Positions 11,340 through 23,869 of a stretch of DNA of 64,000 nt are shown in pieces. Made by a program: the position numbers and the translations under genes. This stretch comes from Pogona vitticeps. Its lineage: Eukaryota > Chordata > Lepidosauria > Squamata > Agamidae. Below the pieces are notes generated by a model. The model saw only the letters and a program-made list of their open reading frames with translations, searched no databases and was not told where the DNA came from. Where the stretch lies: the NCBI RefSeq assembly GCF_051106095.1, contig NC_135793.1, positions 8,733,001 to 8,797,000 on the forward strand, given 5' to 3'. Within the stretch, counting starts at the first letter, position 1. Each line of letters begins with the position of its first letter.

Positions 11340-11485
11340 GTCATCATCATCTTAGAGCTGCAGAGGTGGAAGAGACCCAGTGGACCATTAAGCCCAGCTC
11401 CTGTTAAGGAAGCTCAGTGGGGAATCGAACTCCCAACGTCTGGTTCTGCAGCCAGAGATCTAAGCCACTGAGCTGTCCAGCGTGT
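11340..11485 (-). mobile_element. tRNA-derived SINE with CR1-like tail (family C)
   Basis: Minus strand: the head carries GAGTTCGATTCCCCACTGAG and the 3' part reads TCTCTTCCACCTCTGCAGCT, like the end of CR1 LINEs, then short ATG repeats. The copy at 36168 has the same layout. Confidence 0.7.
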
Positions 11486-13120
11486 GCTAATACACTGTAC
11501 TATTTAAGCCTAGATCCTCTTGGGAACGTGGAAAAGTTGTGTTCTGTGAGTACGCTTACCAGAGTCCCTTTCCCAGCCAGCATTTCCTTTTTTTAAAAAA
11601 TATATTTTATTTTCCAACATATAGTTTAAAATCATATAAATATAACACCATATATCTTTAAAGGATAAACAGAAATTGTAAGCTTAACCTACAAGCATTC
11701 TTATTTATTGGTATAATTTTTCTGTTAAGGTCATAGGGGATACCGGAGGCCGTTGTCCAAAAGCATCATCATTCCTAGTTTTGGTCAAGAATCATTTTGG
11801 GTTGGGGGGGAAGAGAGAGAGAGCAATTTCATCTAATACTTCTCTTTCCTCTGGGCCTCTAAAAATTGCTAATCTGGACTGGTTGGTATTGGAAATCATT
11901 GTGAGCTTGGAAAAAAATGGTTGCGTTAGAAGAGAGTGGACTGCTGGGATTAGGCTGATGTCTTTTCCCCTCAATTGCTCTCTGTGGACTGATGCAGCTG
12001 GTAGGAATGAATCCTACCTGCTAAGAAGCTCTAATTCCTGTACATCATGAAGCAAAATTACAATAATCAAGCCACACCGGAATAGATTTATACCAGCAAT
12101 AAATCTCCCGGCTAAGGCAAGGCGATACCCCGTTCCAGGCATCTCATGAACAGCTTCCGACTTGCAAGCCCACGAGAGGCGTGCAGGCTAATAAAAGGTT
12201 TGTCATAATTATACAGGCAGGCGAACATGAATTTCATCCTCCTCGTGATAAGGCAGGCCTGGCTGTGCAAGCCATTCAGGATGCCGAGCGAGCCAGCGCA
12301 GGGCCCCGAATCTCAGCTGCATTGAAATAGAGGGGAGTGGAACAGCCTTGGCCCCGGGCAAAACCCACCAGTCAGAGTCAGCGGAAAACATTTTGCTAGG
12401 CTCCAGATTAGCTTACTTTCAGGGGGAAAAAGAAGAAGGAGTCATGCAGTCACAGCACCAGGAAAAGCACTGGAGGAAGCAGAAATGAGCAGAATTATTC
12501 CAAGACTATTATGGAGATTCCTTTGGAGAGCACAAAAGAGGGAGAGAGAGACGGAGAGATTATTTTGCTCTCTGCTTTGACATTTGTAGAGCAGGAGAAG
12601 CCCAACTGCCGGTACTGCTTTTCCTCCTTATCTGTGCCTTTCCTGCAAGTCTGCCAGCAAAGTGGCTTGGTTGATGGGGCCGCTTTCTACGGGGAGGAGT
12701 TGGGAACAGCAGGGCAAAACAAGTGTCGAGGATGGGCTGGGTGGCTGAAGATGTTTTGCTCCCTGAAGTGAAAGACGAAACCGTATCATGTACAGAGGCT
12801 GGTTGGACTGTTCGATTGTACCGGCAACGGAGTAGCATCATTCTGCCACACTAGAGAGCAGCAGACCCATTTGAGGGAATAGCACAGAGCATTATGGGTA
12901 TCATGTGTCACTGGCATGTAGCAAAATGATATGAGCATGGATGGGAGCTGGACACGGATGAGACAGAAAAATCACGTTGCCTTCTTGTTCCCTTTCTTTT
13001 CCAGGTCTATAGGTGGATCACTATTCTTAGGCTTCCTTCCTTCCTCCTTCTTTCTCTGAGTCAGTTCTTGTTTCTTTTTCTCCTCGCTAGAATGTGCTAG
13101 GCTCCACACGGCTTTTCCAT
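11486..13120. other. Unassigned, with a possible conserved stretch at 12040-12330
   Basis: 11580-11750 is AT-rich and looks like a LINE 3' remnant, not identified. 12040-12330 is repeat-free, with ATAATTATACAGG and CAGCAATAAATC words, and looks like candidate non-coding regulatory sequence. This is by impression only. Confidence 0.3.
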
Positions 13121-13227
13121 ATGGGTTGCTGAGCACACCTGCACATATGGAAACCAGCTTTAGAGAGTTCAGTAAAGGAGTTTAGCAAATCTGTCCTCTT
13201 GTCCTGTCTCTCAAATTTTCCTTTCCA
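13121..13227 (+). repeat. Left arm of a ~105 bp inverted repeat
   Basis: Begins ATGGGTTGCTGAGCACACC and pairs with 13820-13924 in opposite orientation at roughly 85-90% identity by eye. The arms enclose about 590 bp that include an (ACA)n tract and a family-B SINE. Confidence 0.85.
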
Positions 13228-13432
13228 CCCCCAAATTCTAGTTTCCAGAAGCATGATACTTTGACTGTATTTCCTAGAATCTGGTGGAAACACTGGAATT
13301 ATGTATTGCATCATCTGGGGATACAGGTGTTCGTCATGACAGCCATGACCCCCTCTTCTAGGAATATTTTAAAAGCAGTTGATACATATCAACAGATTAC
13401 TCCAAACTAGGAGAGAAGCAAAGGGAGGTTTA

Positions 13433-13433
13433 T

Positions 13434-13473
<40 letters not shown>

Positions 13474-13481
13474 GCAACAAC
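13433..13481. repeat. (ACA)n microsatellite
   Basis: About sixteen ACA units with one interruption, then A-rich sequence. It lies between the inverted arms at 13121 and 13820. Confidence 0.95.
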
Positions 13482-13654
13482 AAAACAAAAAAAAACCCAC
13501 AATGAATTCAGACTAACAGTGTATAAGACTGAAGAATTCACCCAAGCCATGTTTTCGTTTAGCTCCTGGCCAATCAGAATGAAAGGCTGAAAATAAAAGG
13601 AAGCTTGAGGTTATAGTTTTTGGGTTTTTTTAGGATTATAGCTTTGTGAGGGGC

Positions 13655-13819
13655 TGTCTGGATAACTCAGTGTGCTGGATGTATGGCTGTGGAGCTAGAG
13701 TTCAGTTCTTACTGTGCATCCCAGAAGAGCCAGCCTGTATGGCCTTGGGCAAGCTGCACAGTCCCAGGGCGCCCCTAGAGGAAGGGAACGGTAAAGCACT
13801 TTTGTCTAGCTAGAAAATG
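13655..13819 (+). mobile_element. tRNA-derived SINE (family B), 3' truncated
   Basis: Shows the family middle block CACAGTCCCAGGGCGCCCC and AGAGGAAGGGAACGGTAAAG. It then breaks off around CTGGAAA where the right inverted arm starts, instead of continuing into the usual tail. Confidence 0.75.
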
Positions 13820-14042
<223 letters not shown>

Positions 14043-15039
14043 AAATACCAGGCATGGTCAATCCAAATTATCAAAACATTGACTGGTAATATATAACAGA
14101 TACAAGTTTTAACCGAAACCCTAAGTATCTGTTAAATATCAGCACAGTATGTATTCTGTTCCTAATATTGTTTTTTTTTTGTAGCTCTGATGCTATTATT
14201 TCTAATGCTGTGTGAAACTTCTTGGTTTTGTTTCCAAAGCCCCAATAACTGTGGGGACCATTAAAGTGTGTTTCATCCACAAATGTGATGTTTTGATTGC
14301 CAGGTCTCTGTTTTCTGTTAGTTTTTCCAGTTCTTTATTTTCAACTCTGGCATCTCTTGGAATTGCAGTGTCAATGATCCAGATATTTCTTAATTCTATT
14401 ACTGCACTACTAAGTCTGATGTGTTATGTTCAAGGTGTCTACCAGATGGGATCCAGAAATCCTACCAGACTTTTTCATTTTTGACACCTTCTCTACCTCA
14501 TATCCCCATGGGTTTTTGGACGCTGACAACTTATACATTTTTCATCATGACCAGTGCACTAATTTTGCCACTCTATCATGTCTAATTTTATAATATGTTT
14601 ATTCAATCTTTGTACATTTCCAGATGAGATGTGACATACTTTCATCTTTTTCTTGGCAGAGTCGACATTTGCTGTTAGCACTAATTCCTTGGACCTTAGC
14701 TCTTGTTACATTGGTTTGGAGTGTTTTTTCCTGTACAGCAAAAATCAAGCCTTTGGGTTTTTTTCTTAATAGTCCCCAGTTTTAGCCATGCCCATATTGA
14801 ATTATGATCATGCTTTCCGTCAATATTTCTCAGGTGTTGTCCATGTAATGGTTTATTTTTCCAGCTGTTTAATTTAATTTCAATTGTTTCTTACATTGAG
14901 CCTTTGTTTCTGTTGTTTTCAAAACAGTCTCAATTTTTCTTTAATTGTACTTGTATAATAATTTAGGCTTCTTTTTTTCCTCCTCTACTACCTGATCTAT
15001 TCCATCTAGGTTTTAGATTTTGCCATGGCTTATAGAGAG

Positions 15040-15236
15040 CTGCACATTAGAGCAGTGTGACAGTGGAACCAGTTGCCTTGGGAGTTGGTGACTTCCCCAA
15101 CACTGGAGGCATTCAAGAAAAACTTGGATGATCATGTGGCAGATATGCTTTGATTATATTCCTGCGTTGAGCAGGGAGTTGGACTTGATGGCCTTGTAGG
15201 CCCCTTCCAACTTCACTTTTCTATGATTCTATGATT
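15040..15236 (+). mobile_element. CR1 LINE 3' tail
   Basis: Plus strand. AGTGGAACCAGTTGCCTTGG and GAGTTGGACTTGATGGCCTT lead into TTCTATGATTCTATGATT, the short tandem end typical of CR1. It interrupts the minus-strand R4-like LINE and is therefore younger. GATTTTGCC on one side and GATTTGCC on the other may mark the join. Confidence 0.85.
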
Positions 15237-15276
15237 TGCCAATTCCAAATTTCATTTGAATATCTTCACTAAATAT

Positions 15277-15543
15277 TCACATGGTGTTTAGCAATGATTC
15301 TATCTCAGTGGAACTTTTTGCACATAGTTTTAGGTCATCCATGTATAAGAGATGATTGATTTTTCCTGCTTGTTCTGAAATATGGTAGCCCAAGCCAGTT
15401 TTATTTAAAATTATTGACATAAGGATTAGTGAGAGATTAAACAGCAGTAGTGACAAAGAATCCTCTTGAAATATTCCTCTTTTGATGCTAACTCCCCCAG
15501 TTATTTTGCCATAGGCTATTAAGACAGTTTTCCATTTCCCCAT
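15277..15543 (-). pseudogene. Reverse-transcriptase fragment of the R4-like LINE
   Basis: An 88-residue open frame. Its order is a conserved GVSIKRGIFQEDSLS block (motif B region), LLLFNLSLILMSIILNKTGL, then HLLYMDDLKLCAKS with the YMDD-type catalytic box near residue 67. The spacing and wording match the palm of R4/Dong-type LINE polymerases. It is a small fraction of the usual ~1,000-residue protein. No full-length frame extends on either side, and a CR1 tail interrupts the sequence just downstream in element orientation. It is a relic. Confidence 0.8.
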
Positions 15544-16519
15544 GTTTTTCTTGAGGAACTTCTGAATAGTTTTACTAATCTCAAAAAAATGTTAGGCAAG
15601 TGTTAATCCAGTTGTGTAGCAATGAGTCTAATGCCTTTTTATAGTCTATGTTAAGGTTTGTTTTTCATCTTTTTTGCATTCTTTAGTATCATTTTATCAA
15701 TAAGCAGCTGATCTTTTGTGCCCTTTGACTTTTTAAAGTTCCCTTTCTGTTCAGTTGGGTATAGTGAGTAGTTTTCAATTAAATAATTATATATTGATCT
15801 TGCAAGTACTCCTGTGAGGAGCTTGAACATTGTTGGAAGGCATGTAATTACAGTATTAGATAATTACTGGGTTTGTTGCCCGTTTGATGATCTTTTATTA
15901 TCAGAGATGTGTGTCCTGTTCTCATCCATTCTTCAGTCATAGAATGTTGAAGTAAGTTATTAAATTGCACTGCTGTAAGTTGATGGAGACTTGTTAGGTG
16001 CTTTAACCAAAATCTGTGCAGCTCATCTGGACCAAGTACACTTCAGCATTTCACAACCTTTTCTCTTAATCATTACAGTTGTTATTACAATATCATTCAT
16101 TCGTTTTCCTTGAGTTTCTTTACAAATATCTTTAATCCCTGTTTCCTTTTCCTTTTAAAATTTTGAATCTTTAAAGTGTTTTATGTTGCTAATGTCTGTA
16201 TGAAATGTGTTTGTTTTTCTTTCCAGCCAAATTTTTCATTTTGGAGTGCCAGGAGTTTCCTGGATTTTTTGTGCAGCTTGTAACCAAGTTCTGTGGGCAT
16301 TATGGTAGCTGTGCTATACATGAGCTGGTTTATTTCCGTTAGCATGTTGGTTTGGATTGTTGTGATTACATTTGCATCTGTCAGTAGATCTTTTACTGGT
16401 TTACTTTGGAATTGGTGTAAAATGGGGAGCCTTTGTCTTTCTGTGTCTTGGCTAATATGGGTACCTATTTTTCCCCACAGTAATGTCTGCTGTTCTGTCT
16501 ACTCATAATTTCTGGGTTG

Positions 16520-16772
16520 GTTGTTGTGGGTTTTTCGGGCTTCTTGGCTGTGTTCTGAAGGTGGTTCTTCCTAACGTTTCACCAGTCTCTGTGGCCGGCA
16601 TCTTCAGAGGACAGCAAACAAGTTTGCTGTCCTCTAAGTTTGCTGTCCTCTGAAGATGCCGGCCACAGAGACTGGCGAAACGTTAGGAAGAACCACCTTC
16701 AGAACACGGCCAAGAAGCCCGAAAAACCCACAACAACCATTAGATCCCAGCCGTGAAAGCCTTCGCGAATAC
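16520..16772. mobile_element. Head-to-head inverted pair of the hammerhead-like repeat
   Basis: The left arm runs minus and the right arm plus, meeting near a palindrome centred on AGCAAACAAGTTTGCT. Each arm has the CTGAAGA-hairpin-GAAAC core. AATTTCTGGGTTG lies on both sides, at 16507-16519 and 16773-16785, a 13 bp target duplication that shows the pair arrived as one unit. It is inserted in the 5' part of the R4-like LINE. Confidence 0.8.
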
Positions 16773-17480
16773 AATTTCTGGGTTGTTTCATAAGTTGTTC
16801 CTCTATTGATACATTTTCTTCCACTGTTGCATCTACCTCTACCCTTCATTTGTTTCCCATGCTATGGTTATAGTTCTGTGTTGATTTTTCTTCTGCCACC
16901 TTTTTCAGTTCTTGCAATTCCAGTTCTGAAACACTGCCCTTCAGATGATAAACCGTCTCTGGACCATTAATCATTGTTCAGTTATGTCACTATTTGAATG
17001 TTTCTCTTTCTAAATTTCCATTGTTCTTTTTTTTTTTATAACCATGGCAGTTGGGTTTGCCTGATAATAGCACTTCAGACATTCTTGATTTTTGGCGCAG
17101 GTCCATGGTTTGTGTTTACATTGTTCCAGTAGCTTTGCAGTAGCCTGTCCTGGCTCTCAACAGAATCTGCTGAGCCCATTTGTTACCCAATGTCCTCTGT
17201 AGCCCATTGGTCACCAGCTATCCAGGGGCTATTGCATCTGACATGGTCCCTTGTTGATCCAGGTGACAACCCATCCAGTATGGATTTCTGTTTATTTCCT
17301 CTTATCATCATTGATGGCTGGTGGATACAGTTCATCTGGCTTCTCCGCTGAGACCTGTCTGGCTTGGGAGACCCTTAAGGTAGCAACACTACTATAAACA
17401 TAGCTCTCAGCCTAATTAAAGCACACAAGCTCCTCCACCTCAAACAAAGCCTGCATCCATGAAAGGTTGTTGTTGTTGGT

Positions 17481-20400
17481 GGTGGTGGTGGTTAAGCTTT
17501 ATGGAAATCAGACTATTTCCAGAAAAAGCATGTAAGTCTTATGGGTCATAATGGTCTCCTTATAGACATGAAACATTCTCAGGAGATCTGTAGCACTTCA
17601 GACTCGGTGCCTGAGATGCCATCTTTGTTTCAAAAACACTCTGTCTGAGGAAAAGAAGTATATTGCAGTTGTTACAATTATTTGGTAATTGTATGGGCAG
17701 AGTACCGAGGCCTGCTGCTGAGCTTGTAATTGTTGATTAGAAAAAGTTGTTCTGGAGACTGGTAATAAAACAAGAAAAGAAATGTGAGTTCATTAACTCT
17801 GGGAATCCATTTATGGATAGTGCTGGTGGGAAATGATTTTTCTAAACTTATTTAGAGAAGCTCCTAGAGCTAGATTCTGTGTCAGCAGGTCTATTTGTCT
17901 GTACCTTTTCTTTCTGTGCTAGATGCTTTGGCCTTTTTTTTAGAGCTTGGCTTTTCTGCCCTTGAAGAGCTTTCTGAAGGCTGAAAACATTGTCTTCTTG
18001 GAGTACAGCTTCCAGAATCTCTCACCTACCATGGGCATTGTTGTCTGTGGGAACTGGGGAGAGGAATATATTCCCCCAAAAAGTAACTTTTTCAAGCATT
18101 GAGTCTTACCCTGCTATTGCGCACAGAAAGATGGTGGCTATTATCCTGTTGTGTAGCTCTGCCTGTACAACAGGAGTGGTGTCACTGGCACCAGCAGATT
18201 GCCACTAATTAGAGATTCCTTTTTCAGCTACAGAGTGTGCATGACTTTGTACCATTGTGTGTGAATTGCCTACAAGCCCAAATCAAAAAGGAACTCTTCA
18301 TTTAGCAGCAGTCAACTGCATCAGGGCATGTCTATGCAGGTGGAACTGCACCCAAGGATACTGGCCATGATCGTAAAAGCACAGCATAACGGTTAGTTAT
18401 TTTTATGACATTCTTACTGCCTGGAGAGAGCAAGAGATGTTGACAGGAGTTCTGGAAGTATCTTTCAGGTATCTCCAGTGGAGAAGCAGCATTGCTGAGT
18501 ATCAACCCCTTTCTTTTTCTGTATCCATAGCTCTGTATCAGGGTCACATATGCTTCTACATAAGGAACACAATGTGTTCTGCTATACAAAATTCATTTCC
18601 CTCCATGTACTATTAACAATCATAAGAAGAGGAAGAAGAGCATGCCTGAACTTTGCTAGCCCTCACCTCTGACATTCACAAGCCAGAGGCTGCTTTGATT
18701 CTAAAAGACAAAACAAACAGGAGCGGGGAAGAACTTTCCCGTATGGTCAGGAGATGCTCTCCTGGAAAGATCTCAGACTCTGGGTCCATCTTAGAGAAAA
18801 GTCACCCATGAATTCTCAGTGGTCCTTTGAAGGATCATAGAATGCAAGCCGGGACTTTTTAATGAATTGGACTACAACTCCCATCTCCCCACCCTGTTTA
18901 CCTAGGCGGTTGGGGGGGTCAGAGGAGCTGTAATCAGACGGTGTCTTGTAATGTGGCAGGCTGTTATAAACATTCATATTTCATACCGATCCAATATCTC
19001 GGCTGCTCCAGTTTTCTGACCGAGAAGGTTGAAAGTGGAAAAAGGATGAAAGGACTTAACGAAACTGGGGCAGTGCGGTTTTGTCCGTTGAGCAAGAGGG
19101 AGAGTGGCGAGGCAGAGCAACTGAAATGATTCAGACTGGTTGCGTGGGTCCGTTTTGGCCTCGGGCCTCTCGATCCACCTGCTCCAAAACTCCCTATGGA
19201 GCCGTGGCAGCGGGGGGGTGGGGGGAGGCCGTGATCGAGTGTGTGCAGCTGTCACACACTGGTTAACTGCAAGATGGGTGAGAGGCGGGTATGTGTGTGC
19301 GTTGCAGTAACCGATCCATTGGCACAATGTTCCTGGTAGATGGGACACGGATGGATTCTCAAACTGGCTTGCTGAATTTAGTAGTGGCTTTCTTGCAGCA
19401 GTGGAACCGGCAGAAATCGATGGAAACAAAAGAAAATAAATTTATTCATGTATTTATTTAAAATGTTTTTACCCTGCCTTTCTCCTTAAAGAAGGAGACT
19501 TACATCACTAAAAAGACAACATTTGAAAGGTAAAGAGAGAGAGAGAGTCCAGCTTGGGGCGTCAGGCAGGACTGGGCGGTTTGTGATCTCCTATGCATCG
19601 TCTGATCAGTGGGAAATCGCTCCCATGAGATTATGCAGTAAGCAGTCCGAAACCTCTGCCTCTGTCTGATTGCACTCGACTTCTCTGCCCCTTTCCCCAC
19701 CAAGATGAGAGTGCGCCCAGTCTTTGCAGCAGCACCCCCCCCCCAACACTGTAGGATCTGAAGCAAAGGGCAAGCCAGCCCCTTCTCGTGAGCAAGATCC
19801 CATGGGCCGCAAAAAACATGGACTAACCAGTCCATGCAAATATGTGGCTAACATTTTACAAGTTAATTCTTTGCTCTGAAACATGCATCTTTCTTTCCAC
19901 AGACCTGCGCAAACATTTCTAAAACAGACTGTTTAGAAATTTAAGACACACACACAAACACACATAGAGGCACATCATAATCAGGCACATCAATAATGAG
20001 AACAAAGGGTTCTTCTAACATATACGAGCTGATCACATTTTCTACAGCTCCTAAGAATGCACGTACTGGATGATACAGGAAGTCCTTCCCGCTGGCAGAA
20101 TTAAAATGGATTTGCTGGGGGGATGAGTGCCAAACGTTCAGGGCCGACCAGAAATATTCTACATTCCTTTTGCATTTTAAAAGTGTTATTTAAAAATTGA
20201 TTTCTCCTTCGCCCGTCCACAGTTTACAATTTGCATTTCAAGCCATTTGAAATATTTAAATAGATTATGAAATGTAGTTCAATTATTTAGAAGATCATTA
20301 AAATGTGCATAAAAAATTCTGTCAGGCCAGGCAAATAGGTCCCCCTCCAAAGGAAAAAATCTTCCCCTCAAATCAGGGGGAGGTTGGAAGCTAACCCGAA

Positions 20401-20652
20401 CGCTGATATTTTAATAGCTGTCATTTGCCTCTGAAAACATACTGGTTCACAGACAGCTGGAGAACATATGTTGTCTTAAGATCAGCAGCTACGTGTGATT
20501 TCAGGGGTTGTTTTCAAGAAGAGGAGAAACTTCTATCACTAAAGGCTCGTTTATACATGCAAGATATTGGTCCTCATTAAATGATGAGCTGGTCGGATGA
20601 GGTGGCAATTGTCATGGGTAGAAGGCATTTGGGTTTCTCCTGTGAACTAAAA
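17481..20652. other. Unassigned, with scraps and a possible conserved stretch at 20030-20330
   Basis: 17990-18105 ends in CCCCAAAAAGTAACTTTTTC, a piece of the hAT-like terminal family. 18868-18886 reads GGACTACAACTCCCATCTC. 19432-19500 (minus) looks like the 3' end of an L2-tailed SINE or LINE. 20030-20330 is repeat-free AT-rich DNA with TTTAAATAGATTATGAAATG, candidate conserved sequence by impression. No exon was recognised. Confidence 0.35.
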
Positions 20653-21001
20653 TGAGGGACGTGGTGGTGCTGCGGGCTAAACCGCAGAAGCCTGTGCTGC
20701 AGGGTCAGAAGACCAGCAGTCGTAAGATCGAATCCACACGACGGAGTGAGCGCCCGTCATTTGTCCCAGCTCCCGCCAACCTAGCGGTTCGAAAGCATGC
20801 AAATGCAAGTAGATAAATAGGGACCACTTCGGTGGGAAGGTAACAGCGTTCCATGTCTAAGTCGCACTGGCCATGTGACCACGGAAGATTGTCTTCGGAC
20901 AGAATGCTGGCTCTATGGCTTGGAAACGGGGATGAGCACTGCCCCCTAGAGTCGAACACGACTGGACAAAAATTGTCAAGGGAAACCTTTACCTTTACCT
21001 T
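20653..21001 (+). mobile_element. Sauria SINE, full length
   Basis: Begins GGGACGTGGTGGTGCTGCGG and ends CCTTTACCTTTACC. It is flanked by GTGAACTAAAA (20642-20652) and GTGAAATAAAA (~21005-21015), an 11 bp target duplication with one mismatch. Confidence 0.9.
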
Positions 21002-22365
21002 TTCGTGAAATAAAAAGCAGCATGCTAGTGCATCCAACAAGGTCTAAGAATGCTCAGTCTCACCTGAGGCATGGCTCACTTGATAACCTCAGGCAAGCCA
21101 TCAGTTCTCAGCCAAATTTACCTTACAAGGTGCTTATGAGGATAAACCTGGAGCAGAGGAGCATGTGGGAAGAAACATGGGGCAAAAAAAAATCTAAGAC
21201 AAGAGATAAAAGCACAAAATTCCAGATCTTTTCCCATTGCTCTTTGGAAATGAAGACGGAACTGTTCTTAGGTTTCTGCAGAAGCTTAGAAATACATGGC
21301 TATGATTGCTGGTCAGCCATTCTATTGCTAAGCAGATTTAACAGACAACAGCCCATAGTGGGAGTTAATTTTTTTAATATATATATTTTTATTAGAGTAA
21401 ACACAAAGATCAGAAACTCACCAAAACAAAAATCAAGAAGGAACATACATAAAAACCAAATCTAAACATCCTAGATCTTACGCGTACCATTCAATGTGCT
21501 TGTCCCCATTGCTTCCCCTCCCCCCTTCCCTTTACGGAGCCCTGTTCCCCTTCCAAAAATACATTGACTTGTGTGGAGGTACACAGCCCTTAACTGAAGG
21601 GACGCAAATGGAACCTGCAACAAAATGGTGCAGTGGGAAGTGCCTCTATTCAGGCTAGTTCAGACCATTCCCTCCCCTACCCAGTCCCAAGGGCTGGGTG
21701 CCTGGTTCTACCCATTCCATAGTTAACTCCACTAGCCACCTGCTGCTTCCAATCCCAAACTGGGCCCAAGTTCCTGTCACTGGGCTACAGGCTGTAGTTG
21801 CGATCTAGTTTTCCCCACTGACACCCTTAGAAAAGGGCCAGTATTGAGGACCCATTGAAGGCTCTCGTGCCCCCCCTCCCCGAGCTGGTCCTGATTCCAG
21901 CGCTCCCTCTGCCACTTCCGTTGCTGGTGCCTCCCCTGCATCAGGGTTGGGCTGGGGTGCCCAGCAAGTCATCACAGTTTCTAGAGTTTTGGCAGAGTTG
22001 GTGAAGAGCAGGCTGGTACTGCAACCGTTCTCCACGCCAGGAGACCTCCAGTGGCTGGACTTCCCCAAGTGGGCACAAAAGATGGGGACCAGTTCTTTTG
22101 CAGCCTCTGAGCCTGTTTCCCCCCTCCCTTCTTTAAGCCTGGGTCCCACCAACTTGGCCTGGCCTCATCCTGCAGTAGCAGACCACCAGCTTCAGCTGTC
22201 TTCTTCTCACCCTCGCGCCTCGGCCTTCTTCGGGTCTCCCTGAAGTCTACTGGGCTGTGTGGGGCCAGAGCAGACCGCCCACCAGGGACAGCCGGAGCAC
22301 CCCCTTCACAGTTCCTTCTGCCTTGCCTTTAAAAAAATAAATCACCTTTTAAAAAGTGTCGTTTC
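21002..22365. other. Unclassified, possible LINE 3' remnant at 21369-22250
   Basis: 21369-21480 (AATATATATATTTTTATTAG and AC-rich text after it) looks like the 3' end of a minus-strand retroelement. A fairly GC-rich body with a 115-residue minus frame (21805-22152) follows. The frame has no domain I know. I cannot assign the family. Confidence 0.3.
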
Positions 22366-22545
22366 GGAAGAACTAGCCGTGTTCGTCTGTGCCAGCAGGT
22401 CAGGCAAAAATCCAAAGAAGCTAAACAAAACAAGACAAAAATGTTGTGGCAACTTAAAAACAAACCATTATGTTTTAATATATGCTTCCACAGACACACC
22501 CACATCATCAGACATGAACAGACGGAATGAAATCAGTCATTAAAC
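22366..22545 (-). repeat. Reptile dispersed repeat, degenerate
   Basis: Resembles the widespread reptile repeat that reads, in the sense direction, TCTGATGA then a GTGGG hairpin and GAAGC. Here that is TCTGATGATGTGGGTGTGTC on the minus strand near 22495-22515, with the partner text AACTAGCCGTGTTCGTCTGT at the other end. It is probably another retroelement terminus, much decayed. Confidence 0.45.
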
Positions 22546-23453
22546 CATTAAATCTATGGATATACATTTCATTGCGCATGAGTTTGTGGGTTCTGTGGAC
22601 AGATATACCATGTGTAAATCATTATAATTAATAAATAAACTGTCTGCAAAAAAGTTATGTTTGAACCCCTGGCAAGAAAGATCTGTGCCTTACCTAAGGA
22701 GAGAAAGAAAGTATCAATGAAGGGGGTGGCAGAATCAGAGAAAAAGGGTAGTTGCTACCCACCACGGGCATCGCTCCTTGTCCTCAACAAATGAAAGATC
22801 CCCCCCTCTGGATGCTCAACGTGCGTATCATTGAAGAAATTTGCTGGCACATTTCTTTTAACAAGAAAGCCGAATGGGCTATTAATCTGGTTATCTTCTG
22901 ATTAAAAGAACCCTTTTCTTTGCCCACAAAGGCTCACGATGACTCAAGAAGAAGCCATTGGCACTTTGCTATGTGTGTCAAGCAAAAAAACTTTGGAAAC
23001 GAGAGCCCTGAAGCCTTTTTATTATTCATTGCTGCAGCGTAGGTGAGAAGGTATGAGTGGCAATTCCGTTTCTTTCGCAATAAGCCTATCAGAAATAAGA
23101 TGAGATTATATTTTAACTTCCCAAAGTGGAAAAATTCTGCACAGTTTAATCCATTGCAGCAAAGCTATTGGATAAATTTGGGGCACTGCCATGATTGGTA
23201 TTTGACATGTATCTTTATTTAAGGGAATCAAACTCAAAAGCAAGCAAGAGGGAAATGGAATAAAAGCTGAAATCACATCTTCCCATAAACCGAGAGATGT
23301 TTTCAGGGCGTCCCAGACCAGATTGTGGATGAGAACATACTAGAAATGAATATGCCAGTTTGCTGCCTTATTTACACATTCAAATCTAGGAAATAAGAAA
23401 ACCAGAGGGTAGAATTCTTTTGAAGATTTATGCAGGCAGCAATTTAAATCCAT
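22546..23453. other. Unassigned, possible conserved stretch at 22820-23240
   Basis: 22820-23240 is long, repeat-free and rich in TTAATCTGG, GATTAAAAG and TTATTATTCATTG words. It is among the more CNE-like parts of the window, but this is impression only. Confidence 0.3.
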
Positions 23454-23775
23454 AAGGTAAAGACAAAGGTTCCCCTTGACAATTTTGTCCAGTCGTGTCC
23501 GACTCTAGGGCACAGTGCTCATCCCCGTCTCCAAGCCGCAGAGCCAGCGTTTGTCTGTAGACAGTTACCGTGGTCACGTGGCCAGTGCGGCTAGACACGG
23601 AATGCTGTTTACCTTCCCACTGAGGAAGTACCTATTTATCTACTCGCATTTTTGCATGCTTTCGAACTGCTAGGTTGTCGGGAGCTGGGACAAGCGACGG
23701 GCTCACTCCGTCGCGTGGATTCAATCTTACAATGGCTGGTCTTCCAACCTGCGGCACAAAGGCTTCTGCAAAGTG
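23454..23775 (-). mobile_element. Sauria SINE, diverged
   Basis: Begins AAGGTAAAGACAAAGGTTCC and keeps the body through TTTGCATGCTTTCGAACTGC and CACTCCGTCGCGTGGATTC. Its tRNA-like head is lost or decayed after GGCTTCTGC. Older than the copies at 9617 and 20653. Confidence 0.88.
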
Positions 23776-23869
23776 TCACCAACTAATGAGGTGCTGGTCA
23801 CATTACAAGACTTGCCTGACTGCTCAGGTGTGCACCTAGTACTGTAACTGCAGAGAAGTTGTGCGTTCT

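Noticed and set aside
21805-22152. 115-residue minus-strand frame as a host gene
   Set aside because: No recognisable domain, no splice framework, and the region ends in text that looks like a retroelement 3' end.
22366-22545. Second hammerhead-like motif (TCTGATGA ... GAAGC)
   Set aside because: The stem and GAAA box are too decayed here to support a claim from this copy alone.
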